Below are positions 27,609-38,339 of a stretch of 64,000 nt of DNA, in pieces. Position numbers and translations under genes: made by a program. Under the pieces are notes generated by a model. The model made no database searches, was not told the DNA's origin, and saw only the letters and a list, made by a program, of their open reading frames with translations. Source of the DNA: Acinetobacter lwoffii. GTDB lineage: Bacteria > Pseudomonadota > Gammaproteobacteria > Pseudomonadales > Moraxellaceae. Numbering within the stretch: position 1 is the first letter of the stretch; every line of letters begins with the position of its first letter. The stretch lies in NCBI RefSeq assembly GCF_019048525.1, contig NZ_CP077369.1:372001-436000 (forward strand), in the 5' to 3' direction.

Positions 27609-29519
27609 TTATGACAAGACGCTTTGCCCTAGGTTGGACCAAGCCTGATTGATTGATTTTTCAATACCTTGCGCATCCAGCCCCGCCTGCTGTAACATCT
27701 GTGCATGAGTCGCTTGTGCCATAAATGTATCATCCAGACCCAAATTCAGTATCGGTTTGACAATCTGCGCTTCTGCCAGATATTCATTCACGGCACTACC
27801 CGCACCGCCCATCACTGCATGTTCTTCCACCGTGACAAACAGACTGGTGCTTAAAGCGAGATCATCGAGCATTTGAGTATCCAGTGGTTTGACAAAACGC
27901 ATGTTAACCACACGCACGCCAATCTCATGTTTCACGGCAAATGCTTCAGCAGCGTCGACTGCAGCCTGTACCCGGCTACCAAATGCCAGTACAGAAATAT
28001 ATTCATCATACTGCCCATTAAAGCTGGCCACAATTTCCGCCTGACCGATCGGAATCTCGATCATCTTTTGCTGGATATCGACGCCCAGTCCATTGCCACG
28101 CGGATAACGTACCGCTGCCGGCCCTGGATACAAATACGCTGTATGCAGCATTTGACGGCATTCATTTTCGTCTTTCGGCGCCATGATCACGATATTCGGG
28201 ATAGTACGCATATAGGCATAGTCATAAGCACCGGCATGCGTCGGGCCATCTTCACCAACCAGACCGGCACGATCAATACCGAAAGTAACATCCAGATTCT
28301 GCAAAGCCACGTCATGTACCAGTTGATCATAACCGCGTTGCAGGAAAGTCGAGTAAATTGCAACCACCGGCTTCAAGCCTTCACAAGCCATACCGGCAGC
28401 CAAGGTAACCGCATGCTGTTCGGCAATCGCGACATCAAAGAAACGTTCTGGATATTCTTTGGCAAATTTGACCATGCCTGAGCCTTCGCACATCGCAGGT
28501 GTGATTGCGAGCAAACGGGCATCTTGTGCCGCTTCATCGCAAAGCCATTGTCCAAATACATCCGAATATTTCGGTGCAGTATTGCTGGCGGCAACGGCGT
28601 TGATTTTGCTAATCGCGTGATATTTGATTTGATCGGATTCTGCCGGAGCAAAGCCTTTGCCTTTTTTAGTATAGACATGAATCAGGCGTGGGCCTTTACG
28701 CTTTTTCAGCGCATTAAAGACATGCACCAGCTGTTTGACATCATGACCATCGTACGGGCCAAAATAGTCAAAGCCGATGGCTTGGAATAAGTTATCTGCA
28801 GCGTCGGTTGCTGCACTGTGCAAACGCGAGTTATACAACCATTCTGGATGTGGCTGTACATATGCCTCACCCTGCTCGGTAACATTAACGAACTCACCGC
28901 GCTCCCAAATGGCAGCCAGATGTTTGGCAAAACCACCGGTACTGCAAGAAATCGACATATCATTGTCGTTCAGCACCACCATCAGATCAGCACTGTGTGC
29001 CACGGCATCATTCAAAGCTTCAAAAGCCATACCTGCCGTCATGGCGCCATCGCCAATAATCGATACCACTTCACACGGCTTGTTCTGATAACGACGTGCC
29101 AGCGCCATACCTAGGCCAGCAGAAATCGCCGTCGAAGAATGCCCTACCCCAAAGGTATCAAATTCAGATTCTTCACGAGCCGGAAACGCAGCCAGACCAT
29201 CTTTGGCACGAATCGTGGTGAGCTGTTCACGACGACCAGTCAACACTTTATGCGGATAGGCCTGATGACCTACATCCCAGATCAGGCGGTCATGCGGTGT
29301 ATTAAAGCAATAATGTAAAGCCACGGTGAGTTCAATCACACCGAGATTGGCACCAAAATGTCCGCCACTTTGCCCGGCAGCATACAAAATGAATTGACGT
29401 AACTCATCCGCCACTTGTTCTAGCTGGCTTTGCTCGAGTGCACGCAGTTGCTCAGGATGATTGATCGCATCAAGCAACGGTGTTACAGGGCGTTGAGTTG
29501 GGATTTCTGTATACAGCAT
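27609..29519 (-). CDS. dxs: 1-Deoxy-D-xylulose-5-phosphate synthase
   Basis: Dxs condenses pyruvate and glyceraldehyde 3-phosphate in the first step of the MEP isoprenoid pathway. The 636-residue chain has the thiamine-diphosphate motif [16 protein letters not shown] with LNDNDMSIS, the conserved histidine region [10 protein letters not shown], and the transketolase-type [16 protein letters not shown] chose the ATG at 29519 ([11 protein letters not shown]); a frame ten codons longer exists but the start fits the family better. Confidence 0.96.
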   Translation of the reverse strand: MLYTEIPTQRPVTPLLDAINHPEQLRALEQSQLEQVADELRQFILYAAGQSGGHFGANLGVIELTVALHYCFNTPHDRLIWDVGHQAYPHKVLTGRREQLTTIRAKDGLAAFPAREESEFDTFGVGHSSTAISAGLGMALARRYQNKPCEVVSIIGDGAMTAGMAFEALNDAVAHSADLMVVLNDNDMSISCSTGGFAKHLAAIWERGEFVNVTEQGEAYVQPHPEWLYNSRLHSAATDAADNLFQAIGFDYFGPYDGHDVKQLVHVFNALKKRKGPRLIHVYTKKGKGFAPAESDQIKYHAISKINAVAASNTAPKYSDVFGQWLCDEAAQDARLLAITPAMCEGSGMVKFAKEYPERFFDVAIAEQHAVTLAAGMACEGLKPVVAIYSTFLQRGYDQLVHDVALQNLDVTFGIDRAGLVGEDGPTHAGAYDYAYMRTIPNIVIMAPKDENECRQMLHTAYLYPGPAAVRYPRGNGLGVDIQQKMIEIPIGQAEIVASFNGQYDEYISVLAFGSRVQAAVDAAEAFAVKHEIGVRVVNMRFVKPLDTQMLDDLALSTSLFVTVEEHAVMGGAGSAVNEYLAEAQIVKPILNLGLDDTFMAQATHAQMLQQAGLDAQGIEKSINQAWSNLGQSVLS

Positions 29520-29828
29520 ATTATGGCAAAGCCTTCTAAAGCCTGGCAAATCTAAAGCTAGGTCAATGGGGAGTACCCGATCATATAGCTGAATTGTAGC
29601 AGCTTCAATTCAGCTACGCTTCTAGCGATGCAATATTAAACAATGATCTCGTCGGGGTGAAAAAATTGCAGCCTACGATTATCCTGAATAATCTTACTAT
29701 TTATCAACTATTATCGTTCGCTTTCTACAAAAAAGAAAATCTATTGCAGAATTTCGACTTTGCAATTCTACCAATGTTCAATCATTACGCTATACTTTAG
29801 CCAATTTCAGGATTTAACGGGTTCAGCT
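29520..29828. other. Divergent intergenic region, dxs / ribA
   Basis: About 310 bp that must hold promoters for both genes. A TATACT sequence near 29791 is a possible -10 for ribA, but no matching -35 was seen. No FMN riboswitch motif was recognised. Confidence 0.4.
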
Positions 29829-30431
29829 GTGCCAATCGAATTTGTCGCAACGTCAAGATTACCTACCGCTCACGGTGAATTTAAAATTACTGTATTTCAA
29901 GACCCTGAGACTGGCGAAGAACATGTCGCACTTTCCAAAGGACTTGAAGAAATATCAGATGAGCCTGTAGTGGTGCGTGTGCATTCTGAATGTTTAACCG
30001 GTGATGCCTTTGCTTCGCTCAAATGCGACTGTGGCCCGCAATTGCAAGCGACTTTAAAACTGATCAATGAATTGGGCCGCGGAGTCATTCTGTATTTGCG
30101 TCAGGAAGGTCGTGGCATTGGCCTGACCAATAAAATTCGCGCTTATGCTCTGCAAGATCAGGGACATGACACCGTAGATGCCAATTTAATGCTGAACCTG
30201 CCCGCAGATGCACGCCAGTATGATATGTGTAGCATCATGCTGGATCATTTACAGGTGAAAGCAGTACGCTTGGTGACCAATAACCCTTCTAAAATTGAGG
30301 CTTTAAAAGCCCAGGGAATTAACGTGATCGATCGTGTGCCTTTGACTGTGGGTTTAAACCCTTTTAATGAACAATATCTCAAGACCAAGCACGAACGCAT
30401 GGCACATCTTTATAAAAAAGATGATTTTTAA
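29829..30431 (+). CDS. ribA: GTP cyclohydrolase II
   Basis: RibA opens the GTP ring in the first step of riboflavin synthesis. The 200-residue protein has the zinc site [15 protein letters not shown], the catalytic region [10 protein letters not shown] and the end-region [15 protein letters not shown] chose the GTG at 29829 ([13 protein letters not shown]), which matches the family length of about 196; a longer frame starts at 29760 but has no support. The gene is alone; other riboflavin genes are not in the window. Confidence 0.93.
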   Translation: MPIEFVATSRLPTAHGEFKITVFQDPETGEEHVALSKGLEEISDEPVVVRVHSECLTGDAFASLKCDCGPQLQATLKLINELGRGVILYLRQEGRGIGLTNKIRAYALQDQGHDTVDANLMLNLPADARQYDMCSIMLDHLQVKAVRLVTNNPSKIEALKAQGINVIDRVPLTVGLNPFNEQYLKTKHERMAHLYKKDDF

Positions 30432-30487
30432 TATTTTTAAAACCCTGTCCTACCTTATTTTAACTTAACCACTCCAAACCTCCCTTT

Positions 30488-30525
30488 CTTGCGCTTCGAC
30501 TTAAAGCAATGCTTAAGTCTTGCTC
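30488..30525 (-). repeat. REP-like intergenic repeat, copy C (inverted, diverged)
   Basis: On the minus strand it reads GAGCAAGACTTAAGC ... GTCGAAGCGCAAG, 38 nt, clearly related to copies A and B but with several changes. Flanking CCTCCC and GGGGAGG can pair. It lies between ribA and the convergent hemN, next to a GGGGTTAGGGGAAG stretch related to the second repeat type. Confidence 0.6.
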
Positions 30526-30570
30526 GGGGAGGTTTTCCCTATCTTTCTTAAAAATGGGGTTAGGGGAAGA

Positions 30571-31944
30571 TTAAATCGTCATCGAGAAAATCCGGTTCTC
30601 CGGTATGCGTCGCTTTAAACGTAAATCAAAAGCCATACAAATATTGCGTACAAATGGTTTCCCTTTCTCCAGAATCGTGACTGACGAGTCTGAAAATTGA
30701 ATCAAACCATCCTGTGCCATTTCCTCAAGCTGTTCCAAAACCTCATCAATTTCAGGGAAAAGCATCTCGGAATTTTCCCATGAGGTGCTAAAGCTGCACA
30801 TCAAATTTAGAATATGTTGCCGGATGATCAAATCTTCCTGATTTAAGACATGTCCTTTAAATACCGGAATTTCATTGCGTGCCAGGCATTCATAATATTC
30901 TTCAATGGTTTTCACATTCTGCGCAAAGCTGTACCAGCTATCACTGATTGAAGAAATGCCTAGCCCAATCATCACCTGGGTTTTAGAGGCGGTATATCCC
31001 ATAAAATTGCGGTGCAATGTTCCAGCTTGAAAGGACTGGTACATCGCATCTTTTTCTAAGGCAAAATGATCCATACCGATTTCATGATAGCCATGTGCCA
31101 GAAGTTTCTTTTTACCCGCTTCATAACATTCCCGTTTGATCGCATCTTTGGGCACATCGGCATCTTTAAAACCGCGCTGACCATTACCTTTAATCCAGGG
31201 CACATGTGCATAGCTATATAAAGCCAGACGGTCCGGCAAGAGCGAATTGGTTTGTTCAATAGTATTTAAAACATCATCCAGACTCTGAAATGGCAGACCA
31301 AAGACCAGATCATGGGAAATCGATTCATAGCCAATTTCTCGCGCCCATTCGGTCACCTGTTTAACATTTTCATAAGGCTGAATCCGGTGAATCGCCTTTT
31401 GCACGGTTTCGTTATAATCCTGCACACCATAACTGACCCGACGAAAACCCAGGTCATACAATCCCTGCAAATGTTCACGCGTAGTATTATTGGGATGACC
31501 TTCGAAACTGAATTCATACTCAGGCGCTACGTCTGCTTTGGCCAGAATGCCTTGAATTAGTTGAGCCAGATGTGCCATTGAAAAAAAGGTCGGCGTTCCT
31601 CCACCAAAATGAATCTCTTTAATGATGGGCTTTTCTTGTAATAACTCGCAATATAGATCCCATTCTTTCAGCAGTGCCTGAATATAAGGTTGTTCGACTT
31701 CATGGCGTTTGGTCACGCGCTTATGACACCCGCAGAAGGTACACAGGCTTTCGCAAAATGGCAGGTGGATATACAAGCTAATGCCTTCGCTTTGATTGGA
31801 TTCATCAAAAGACTTTTTTAGCGTTTGCTTCCATTGTTCCAGCGAGAAATTCTGCTCTTCCCAATACGGAACAGTGGGATAACTGGTATAGCGTGGCCCG
31901 GGAACATTGTATTTTTGAATCAGGGAATTGACCTGTACCGACAT
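30571..31944 (-). CDS. hemN: Oxygen-independent coproporphyrinogen III oxidase
   Basis: A radical SAM enzyme of 457 residues that converts coproporphyrinogen III to protoporphyrinogen IX without oxygen. The cluster motif is CESLCTFCGC (CxxxCxxC), preceded by YIHLPF. The amino terminus NVPGPRYTSYPTVPYW is typical of true HemN and separates it from HemW. I chose the ATG at 31944 (MSVQVNSLIQKYN). It is divergent from hemF, the oxygen-dependent enzyme for the same step. Confidence 0.93.
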   Translation of the reverse strand: MSVQVNSLIQKYNVPGPRYTSYPTVPYWEEQNFSLEQWKQTLKKSFDESNQSEGISLYIHLPFCESLCTFCGCHKRVTKRHEVEQPYIQALLKEWDLYCELLQEKPIIKEIHFGGGTPTFFSMAHLAQLIQGILAKADVAPEYEFSFEGHPNNTTREHLQGLYDLGFRRVSYGVQDYNETVQKAIHRIQPYENVKQVTEWAREIGYESISHDLVFGLPFQSLDDVLNTIEQTNSLLPDRLALYSYAHVPWIKGNGQRGFKDADVPKDAIKRECYEAGKKKLLAHGYHEIGMDHFALEKDAMYQSFQAGTLHRNFMGYTASKTQVMIGLGISSISDSWYSFAQNVKTIEEYYECLARNEIPVFKGHVLNQEDLIIRQHILNLMCSFSTSWENSEMLFPEIDEVLEQLEEMAQDGLIQFSDSSVTILEKGKPFVRNICMAFDLRLKRRIPENRIFSMTI

Positions 31945-32134
31945 GAGACCCACCTATTACCGTCGAGAAATGCTCAAGCCAATGAGCGCTTGTGAGTTAT
32001 TGTGCTGAGCTTGAAAAAAGAATTCAACCTAGCCATTTAGTCGGATTTAATGATGCATTCTGCTTATGAATAGTGGAATGTAATGTCTGGGCTGATGAAT
32101 TGCATCACCAAATTAGACCTTAATCTTTGACTGA

Positions 32135-33139
<1,005 letters not shown>

Positions 33140-33142
33140 TAC

Positions 33143-33170
33143 AAACGGCCCTCAAATAGAGGGCTGTTTT
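33143..33170 (+). terminator. Intrinsic terminator after hemF
   Basis: An 11-bp stem AAACGGCCCTC / GAGGGCTGTTT with one G-T pair and an AAATA loop, just after the hemF stop. Confidence 0.85.
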
Positions 33171-33273
33171 AATAGATATATCCTCTATACTGCTGCATAG
33201 AAATACCTGATTTGATCGCGGCACCCTATCGCTACATCGATCATATTCCATTTGATGTCTAGTGAGAATAACA

Positions 33274-33480
33274 ATGCATAATCTTCAATTAAATCTACCT
33301 GTGTTGGCCTTTTGGCTTTTTCTGGCTCTCGCCATCAGCGCGATGAGTACCGCAATTTTGAGTCACAACCTGATTCTGGATGGCGCCGCTATTCTGGTGA
33401 GTATCCTGACTGGGTTTGGGGTTGTTCTCAGTATGGCGCTGATGTTTGCGGAACATATTATGGATATTTGCAGTTCCTAA
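33274..33480 (+). CDS. Small hypothetical membrane protein
   Basis: A 68-residue protein starting MHNLQLNLPVLAFWLF, with two hydrophobic segments (about residues 8-27 and 36-58) and almost no soluble domain. The ATG at 33274 is preferred to one four codons upstream; AGTGAGAATA precedes it. I do not recognise the family. It lies between hemF and aroE on the same strand but behind the hemF terminator. Confidence 0.6.
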   Translation: MHNLQLNLPVLAFWLFLALAISAMSTAILSHNLILDGAAILVSILTGFGVVLSMALMFAEHIMDICSS

Positions 33481-33579
33481 AACCCGGATCACTTAACAGC
33501 AATTTAAAATCGCGCAGGCTTTAGTCTCTGCGCTTTTTCACGTATATTGATGGCCATTTCCGCACATGGACATTGTGAA

Positions 33580-34368
33580 ATGAGCAAACAATTTTCCGTG
33601 ATTGGTAACCCGATTGAACAATCACGTTCTCCAGAATTGCATCACGCCTTTGCTGCTAAAACTGGTGTCGACCTGAGTTACACCAAGCGTCTGGCGCCAC
33701 TGGATGGCTTCGTAGCCAACATTCAGGAATTCTTTAGCAATGGCGGTAGTGGCATGAATGTCACCGTACCCTTTAAAGAACAGGCTTTTGCCCACTGTCA
33801 GGTGCTGAGTGAACGGGCCAAAATTGCCAAAGCCGTGAATACGCTATGGATGGAAAATGGTGTGCTGCATGGCGACAATACCGATGGTCAGGGACTGGTT
33901 GAAGCAATTCGAGCACTAGATTGGCCACTGGAAAATACAGATATTTTAATTATTGGTGCAGGCGGTGCCACGCGTGGTGTAATCTATCCCCTAGCCCAGG
34001 CAGGTGCGAAAAAAATCGTGATCGCCAATCGTACCTTGGCACGGGCGGAACAACTGGTCGCTGATCTTCAGAATGCCGTACCGCAAGTCGAATTACAGGC
34101 GATTTCACTAGACACTTTAGCCGGTGAATTTGATTTGATGATTAATGCCACTTCTGCCAGTCTCAGCGGTGATGCCTTGGTTTTACCGGAAACGCTACAG
34201 TTTAAACGGGCCTATGAAATGGCCTATGGCAAACCTTCTTCCTTTCTGGATCAAGCCAAGGCACGCGGTGTACCGACATCTGAAGGTTTTGGCATGCTGG
34301 TCGGTCAAGCAATTGAATCTTTTTACATCTGGAATGGTATCAAACCGGATTTAAAAGAGTTTCTTTAA
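33580..34368 (+). CDS. aroE: Shikimate dehydrogenase
   Basis: AroE reduces 3-dehydroshikimate with NADPH in the aromatic amino acid pathway. The 262-residue protein has the substrate motif NVTVPFKEQA with the catalytic lysine, the NADP-binding loop IGAGGATRGVIYPL and NRTLARAEQL. I chose the ATG at 33580 (MSKQFSVIGNPIEQSRSP), the conserved AroE opening; an in-frame ATG at 33547 is too early. Confidence 0.95.
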   Translation: MSKQFSVIGNPIEQSRSPELHHAFAAKTGVDLSYTKRLAPLDGFVANIQEFFSNGGSGMNVTVPFKEQAFAHCQVLSERAKIAKAVNTLWMENGVLHGDNTDGQGLVEAIRALDWPLENTDILIIGAGGATRGVIYPLAQAGAKKIVIANRTLARAEQLVADLQNAVPQVELQAISLDTLAGEFDLMINATSASLSGDALVLPETLQFKRAYEMAYGKPSSFLDQAKARGVPTSEGFGMLVGQAIESFYIWNGIKPDLKEFL

Positions 34369-34766
34369 AACCCCTATCTCTCTAATGAGTTCAGTTCGGG
34401 TTGCAACTGCAACCCTTTACTTCCCTCCTACTACTTTTTATAAGCTGAAAAACCATGGATTGGTTTTAATGACATTTTAAAATGAGTTATTTTGCCACCT
34501 GAATCCGAGCACAATTCATAAAAAAATATACTGGACAAATCACCTTTTAACTCATTAAATTCCATTGATATAACAAGTTTTTAATCTTCCTGTAATGTAA
34601 ACACCTAATGATGAAATTCGATGATTTCATTCATTAGCCTTAAAAATCGATTAGCTTTTCTGACATTTTTATTCACTGAATTCATCAATGTTTTTTTATC
34701 CCGAATGTGAATAATCAAAGAATCGATACAGATAATCCAAAACTAATTTCAATCAGGATTAAACGC
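34369..34766. other. Intergenic region aroE / acyl-CoA dehydrogenase
   Basis: About 400 bp. A hairpin GGGTTGCA / TGCAACCC (34398-34415) followed by TTT may terminate aroE. An inverted repeat TGAAAT-6-ATTTCA (34612-34629) lies about 140 bp before the dehydrogenase and could be an operator. Nothing else was seen. Confidence 0.45.
34398..34418 (+). terminator. Possible weak terminator after aroE
   Basis: GGGTTG / CAACCC with a 6-nt loop followed by only three Ts. The position after aroE is suitable but the T-run is poor. Confidence 0.4.
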
Positions 34767-36590
34767 ATGCCAGCATATAAAGCCCCTTTACACGACATTC
34801 GCTTCCTTATGAATGAAGTGCTTGACTACCCTGCGCACTACCAGAATTTGTCGAATGGTGAATATGCCGATGCCGACACGGTAGATATGATCTTAGAAGG
34901 CGCTGCAGATTTCTGTGAAAATGTACTGTCGCCGTTGAATCAAAGCGGTGATGAAGAAGGCTGTCATTTTGAAAATAGCGAAGTAAAAACACCGAAAGGC
35001 TTTAAAGAAGCTTACGACCAGTTCGTACAAGGTGGCTGGCAAGGTCTGTCTTATCCTGAAGAATTTGGTGGCCAAAACCTGCCAATGTCTTTAAACCTGA
35101 TCAAATCGGAAATGATGGGGACTGCAAACTGGTCATTCCAGATGTATCCGGGTTTAAGTGTGGGTTGTATCAACACTATCATGCAATATGGTACCGATGA
35201 GCAGAAAAACACGTATCTGCCTCACTTAGTTGCAGGAACTTGGGCGGGCACCATGTGTCTGACTGAGCCGCAATGTGGTACTGACTTGGGTCAAGTTAAG
35301 ACCAAAGCAGAGCCGAAAGAAGATGGCAGCTATGCCATTTCAGGCACCAAAATCTTTATTTCCGCAGGTGAGCACGACCTGACTGAAAATATCGTACATA
35401 TCGTACTGGCACGCCTTCCAGATGCGCCGCAAGGTACCAAAGGGATTTCTCTGTTTATCGTACCGAAATTTATTGCTGCTGCAGATGGCGGGATCGGCGA
35501 GCGTAATCCAGTGAACTGCGGTTCGATTGAACACAAAATGGGGATTCGCGCTTCAGCAACGGCTGTACTGAATTTTGACAATGCGACTGGCTACCTGATT
35601 GGCGAACCGAATAAAGGCTTGCACGCTATGTTCACCTTTATGAACACGGCGCGTATTGGTACTGCGATTCAGGGTATTTGTCATGCTGAATTGTCATTCC
35701 AGGGTGCTTTACCGTATGCCAAAGAGCGTATGTCAATGCGCGCCCTGTCTGGCAAAAAAGATCCGGAAAAAGTAGCGGATGCGATCATTCACCATGCTGA
35801 TGTCCGCCGTATGCTATTGACGCAAAAAGCCATTGCTGAAGGTGGCCGTGCCATGATTTATCATGCAGCAAAAATTGCCGACAACATGAATGATGCTTTG
35901 CTGCGTGGCGATACTGCAGCATTTGAACAGCATGATGACCATCTTGGGTTCTATACTCCAATCCTGAAAGGCTTCCTGACCGAAATGGGTTATGAGGCAT
36001 CAAATCACGGTATGCAAGTCTTCGGTGGACACGGCTATATCAAAGAATGGGGCATGGAACAGATCGTACGTGACTCACGTATTTCTACCTTGTATGAAGG
36101 CACAACAGGCGTTCAGGCACTGGATCTGATTGGTCGTAAAGTGCTGTTGACCTCGAAAGGCAAAGTGATTCGTGATTACACTGCTGAAATCCTGAAATTC
36201 TGCGGTCAGCATGCACGCAATAAATACATGCGCCGCTTTGCCTGGGATTTGACCAAGCTCTGTGCACAGTGGAATGCACTAACTGTGCGTATCATGCTGG
36301 CTGCACGTAAGGACCGCGACATCGTTTCTTCTGCATCAGTCGATTTCCTGATGTTCTCCGGTTATGTGATGATGGCGTACTTCTGGGCACAACAAGCCGC
36401 AGTCGCTTCAGCCAAACTGGCTTCTGGCGATGGTGCGGAAGTACCAGAGTTCTATAAAGCAAAAATCAAAACTGCTGATTTCTACTTTGAACGTATCCTG
36501 CCACGTACCCAAGGTCATGCAGAAGCGATGGTGAATCCGTCTAAAACCATGACGGCACTCGCGCCAGAACACTTTAGCTTCGATTACTAA
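34767..36590 (+). CDS. Acyl-CoA dehydrogenase, long form with extra C-terminal domain
   Basis: An FAD-dependent acyl-CoA dehydrogenase of 607 residues, about 200 longer than the short-chain type. CLTEPQCGTDLG and MGIRASATAVLNFD are acyl-CoA/FAD motifs and GYIKEWGMEQIVRDSRI is the carboxy-terminal signature with the FAD contact; YEGTTGVQALDL follows. The extra carboxy domain is that of the DmdC/phenylacyl-CoA type proteins. Substrate is unknown. The ATG at 34767 (MPAYKAPLHDI) is chosen over a GTG frame at 34707, since the family starts at MPxYKAPL. Confidence 0.9.
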   Translation: MPAYKAPLHDIRFLMNEVLDYPAHYQNLSNGEYADADTVDMILEGAADFCENVLSPLNQSGDEEGCHFENSEVKTPKGFKEAYDQFVQGGWQGLSYPEEFGGQNLPMSLNLIKSEMMGTANWSFQMYPGLSVGCINTIMQYGTDEQKNTYLPHLVAGTWAGTMCLTEPQCGTDLGQVKTKAEPKEDGSYAISGTKIFISAGEHDLTENIVHIVLARLPDAPQGTKGISLFIVPKFIAAADGGIGERNPVNCGSIEHKMGIRASATAVLNFDNATGYLIGEPNKGLHAMFTFMNTARIGTAIQGICHAELSFQGALPYAKERMSMRALSGKKDPEKVADAIIHHADVRRMLLTQKAIAEGGRAMIYHAAKIADNMNDALLRGDTAAFEQHDDHLGFYTPILKGFLTEMGYEASNHGMQVFGGHGYIKEWGMEQIVRDSRISTLYEGTTGVQALDLIGRKVLLTSKGKVIRDYTAEILKFCGQHARNKYMRRFAWDLTKLCAQWNALTVRIMLAARKDRDIVSSASVDFLMFSGYVMMAYFWAQQAAVASAKLASGDGAEVPEFYKAKIKTADFYFERILPRTQGHAEAMVNPSKTMTALAPEHFSFDY

Positions 36591-36606
36591 GCTGTAAATT
36601 GACTTG

Positions 36607-36630
36607 AAAAGGGCGCTTCGGCGCTCTTTT
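36607..36630 (+). terminator. Intrinsic terminator after acyl-CoA dehydrogenase
   Basis: A 10-bp stem AAAAGGGCGC / GCGCTCTTTT (one G-T pair) closed by a TTCG tetraloop. Confidence 0.88.
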
Positions 36631-36937
36631 TATTGATGTAGATGCCCTTCTTCAACTTAAAAAACCTTTCTGCATAGAAAATATACAAATTTAATTTTAT
36701 ATTTTTCAACATCCTAATAAATTAGCCAAATAAAACGCTTGTATATCTCAAAATAAGCGGTATGATAATCCCAACTAGAAAAATTCTTGTTTTGGTTAGT
36801 CTTCTTTTAAGTATCGCAGTTTTAGTCATAAACCTTCGTATTACAGATCAAAAAGCTCCATCCTTTTTATTTTTCAAAGTTACAGTTAGTCATCTGAAAT
36901 TTTGGCTATAAATTCATACGATTCAATAGGTTATATT
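36631..36937 (+). promoter_or_regulatory. Promoter and long leader of the cold-shock gene
   Basis: About 300 bp without a gene. TTGTAT (36739-36744) and TATGAT (36761-36766), 16 bp apart, are the best promoter candidate and give a leader of about 165 nt. Long 5' leaders are a feature of cspA-type genes, where they act as RNA thermometers; that function is inferred here. Confidence 0.45.
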
Positions 36938-37147
36938 ATGTCTAATACAGTTAACGGTACAGTAAAATGGTTCAACGAAACTAAAGGTTTTGGTTTCATT
37001 CAACAAGAATCAGGTCCAGACGTTTTTGCTCATTTCAGCGAAATCACTGGTTCAGGTTTCAAAACTTTAGTTGAAGGCCAAAAGGTTTCTTTCAGCGTAG
37101 CTCAAGGTCAAAAAGGCCCGACAGCTGTAAATATCGTTGCTCTATAA
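36938..37147 (+). CDS. Cold-shock protein, CspA family
   Basis: A 69-residue single cold-shock domain. RNP1 is KGFGFIQQ and RNP2 is VFAHFSEI. These proteins bind single-stranded RNA and DNA and act as RNA chaperones. The ATG at 36938 ([12 protein letters not shown]) fits the family; a frame from a TTG 12 codons upstream is not needed. Which of the several Acinetobacter paralogues it is cannot be decided. Confidence 0.95.
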   Translation: MSNTVNGTVKWFNETKGFGFIQQESGPDVFAHFSEITGSGFKTLVEGQKVSFSVAQGQKGPTAVNIVAL

Positions 37148-37165
37148 TTTAGAAGCAAGATATTG

Positions 37166-37192
37166 AAAAAAGCACTCTTAGAGTGCTTTTTT
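37166..37192 (+). terminator. Intrinsic terminator after the cold-shock gene
   Basis: A perfect 12-bp stem AAAAAAGCACTC / GAGTGCTTTTTT with a TTA loop, 18 nt past the stop. Confidence 0.92.
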
Positions 37193-37224
37193 TGTGCCTA
37201 TCATTTCTCTCATACCGCTCGCTT

Positions 37225-38169
37225 TTAAAGATCATTGGGTTTTTCTAAAAACCGGTGTGCTCTATGCCAGGCTAAAAATACCGGATCAGGGGCAAAACGT
37301 TTTGGTACGTCGATTCGTTTACCGTGATAGGGTTTTAAATAGGCGTATAAACTCGCATCTTGCTTGGCTTGATTAGCAAGACACACTTTAAGCCCTTTAT
37401 CTAGCGTGATAAATCCTTGATCAAAAGCTTGATCCAATAAAGAAGATAAACAAATTCCATTACGCGGATTTTTTCGGTGTGCCTGATTTTCAGACCAGGG
37501 TACGATATGAGAAGCCACTAAAAAAGTTTTGGTCTTAATGCCGGAGATCGCACATTGATATTGATAATTAAGTTTAACTTGTAAAGCAAATTTCTGGTGT
37601 GGCGAACCGCGAACATTTACCCTTGCATATTGATCTTCAACACTATAATCAAGGATTTCTTGACGCAAATGCGTATCTAGTAAAGTGTCCTGTTTTTCTC
37701 CTCTTCCCGCTAATTTAAGTAATCGCCAAAAATCATCTGCCGTGATCTCATTCATGCCATATTGTTGAAAAAAATGTGCCCAAGTATTTCCGCGTGGTTT
37801 AAAAGTCCATTGAAAATCTTCCAAATCGGACTGTAGAATGGGATCTATAAAACGTATACCATCGATCACTTCCGCAAAGACCGGTTTGGTTCGGCGTTTT
37901 TGATGATTTTGAGGAATAGCAGTAGGTGCAATAATCTTGGCTATACGGCCTGCACCATAAAGATAGAATTGATTTTTAATTTCAGAGGCTTTTTGCGGTC
38001 GGCGATATAGAAAGAAATCTCCTTCCCTGACTCTATTATATTTAGACTGATCCCAATGATATTCTTCAAAGTCTAGATCCCCATAGACGAGATGATCAGC
38101 TTTACTATCGAAAATAAAAAATCGGGTATCAGCTAAATCCATCTGTTGAAAAGCCCATAATGTATCCAC
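37225..38169 (-). CDS. HNH endonuclease with uncharacterised N-terminal domain
   Basis: A 314-residue protein. The carboxy third is an HNH nuclease: CAISGIKTKTFLVASHI followed by NPRNGICLSSLLDQAFD supplies the histidines and asparagine. Residues 1-150 are not familiar to me; aromatic and basic residues in EGDFFLYRRPQ and YLYGAGRIAKI suggest a small beta-barrel of the kind that reads modified DNA bases in type IV restriction enzymes. No methyltransferase is nearby. A role in defence is a guess; a house-keeping nuclease is possible. Confidence 0.72.
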   Translation of the reverse strand: MDTLWAFQQMDLADTRFFIFDSKADHLVYGDLDFEEYHWDQSKYNRVREGDFFLYRRPQKASEIKNQFYLYGAGRIAKIIAPTAIPQNHQKRRTKPVFAEVIDGIRFIDPILQSDLEDFQWTFKPRGNTWAHFFQQYGMNEITADDFWRLLKLAGRGEKQDTLLDTHLRQEILDYSVEDQYARVNVRGSPHQKFALQVKLNYQYQCAISGIKTKTFLVASHIVPWSENQAHRKNPRNGICLSSLLDQAFDQGFITLDKGLKVCLANQAKQDASLYAYLKPYHGKRIDVPKRFAPDPVFLAWHRAHRFLEKPNDL

Positions 38170-38282
38170 CTGCCCACCCTCTAGAAATTATAATATTCAT
38201 TTAATTTAATCTTTGAATATTCTCAGAAAACTTCTCTCTAAGAAAGCTTCAATCAGACTTTAGGTATTTATTTAAGGCAATA

Positions 38283-38311
38283 AAAAACCCACTAGAATCC
38301 TAGTGGTGTTT
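38283..38311 (-). terminator. Intrinsic terminator after hemW
   Basis: The stem CCACTAG / CTAGTGG with AATC loop, extended by AAAC / GTTT, lies just past the hemW stop on the minus strand. Confidence 0.75.
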
Positions 38312-38339
38312 CTTTTCAAACAATGGGAAAATTAAATAA

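Noticed and set aside
29520..29828. FMN riboswitch before ribA
   Set aside because: No conserved RFN-element sequence blocks were recognised in this region.
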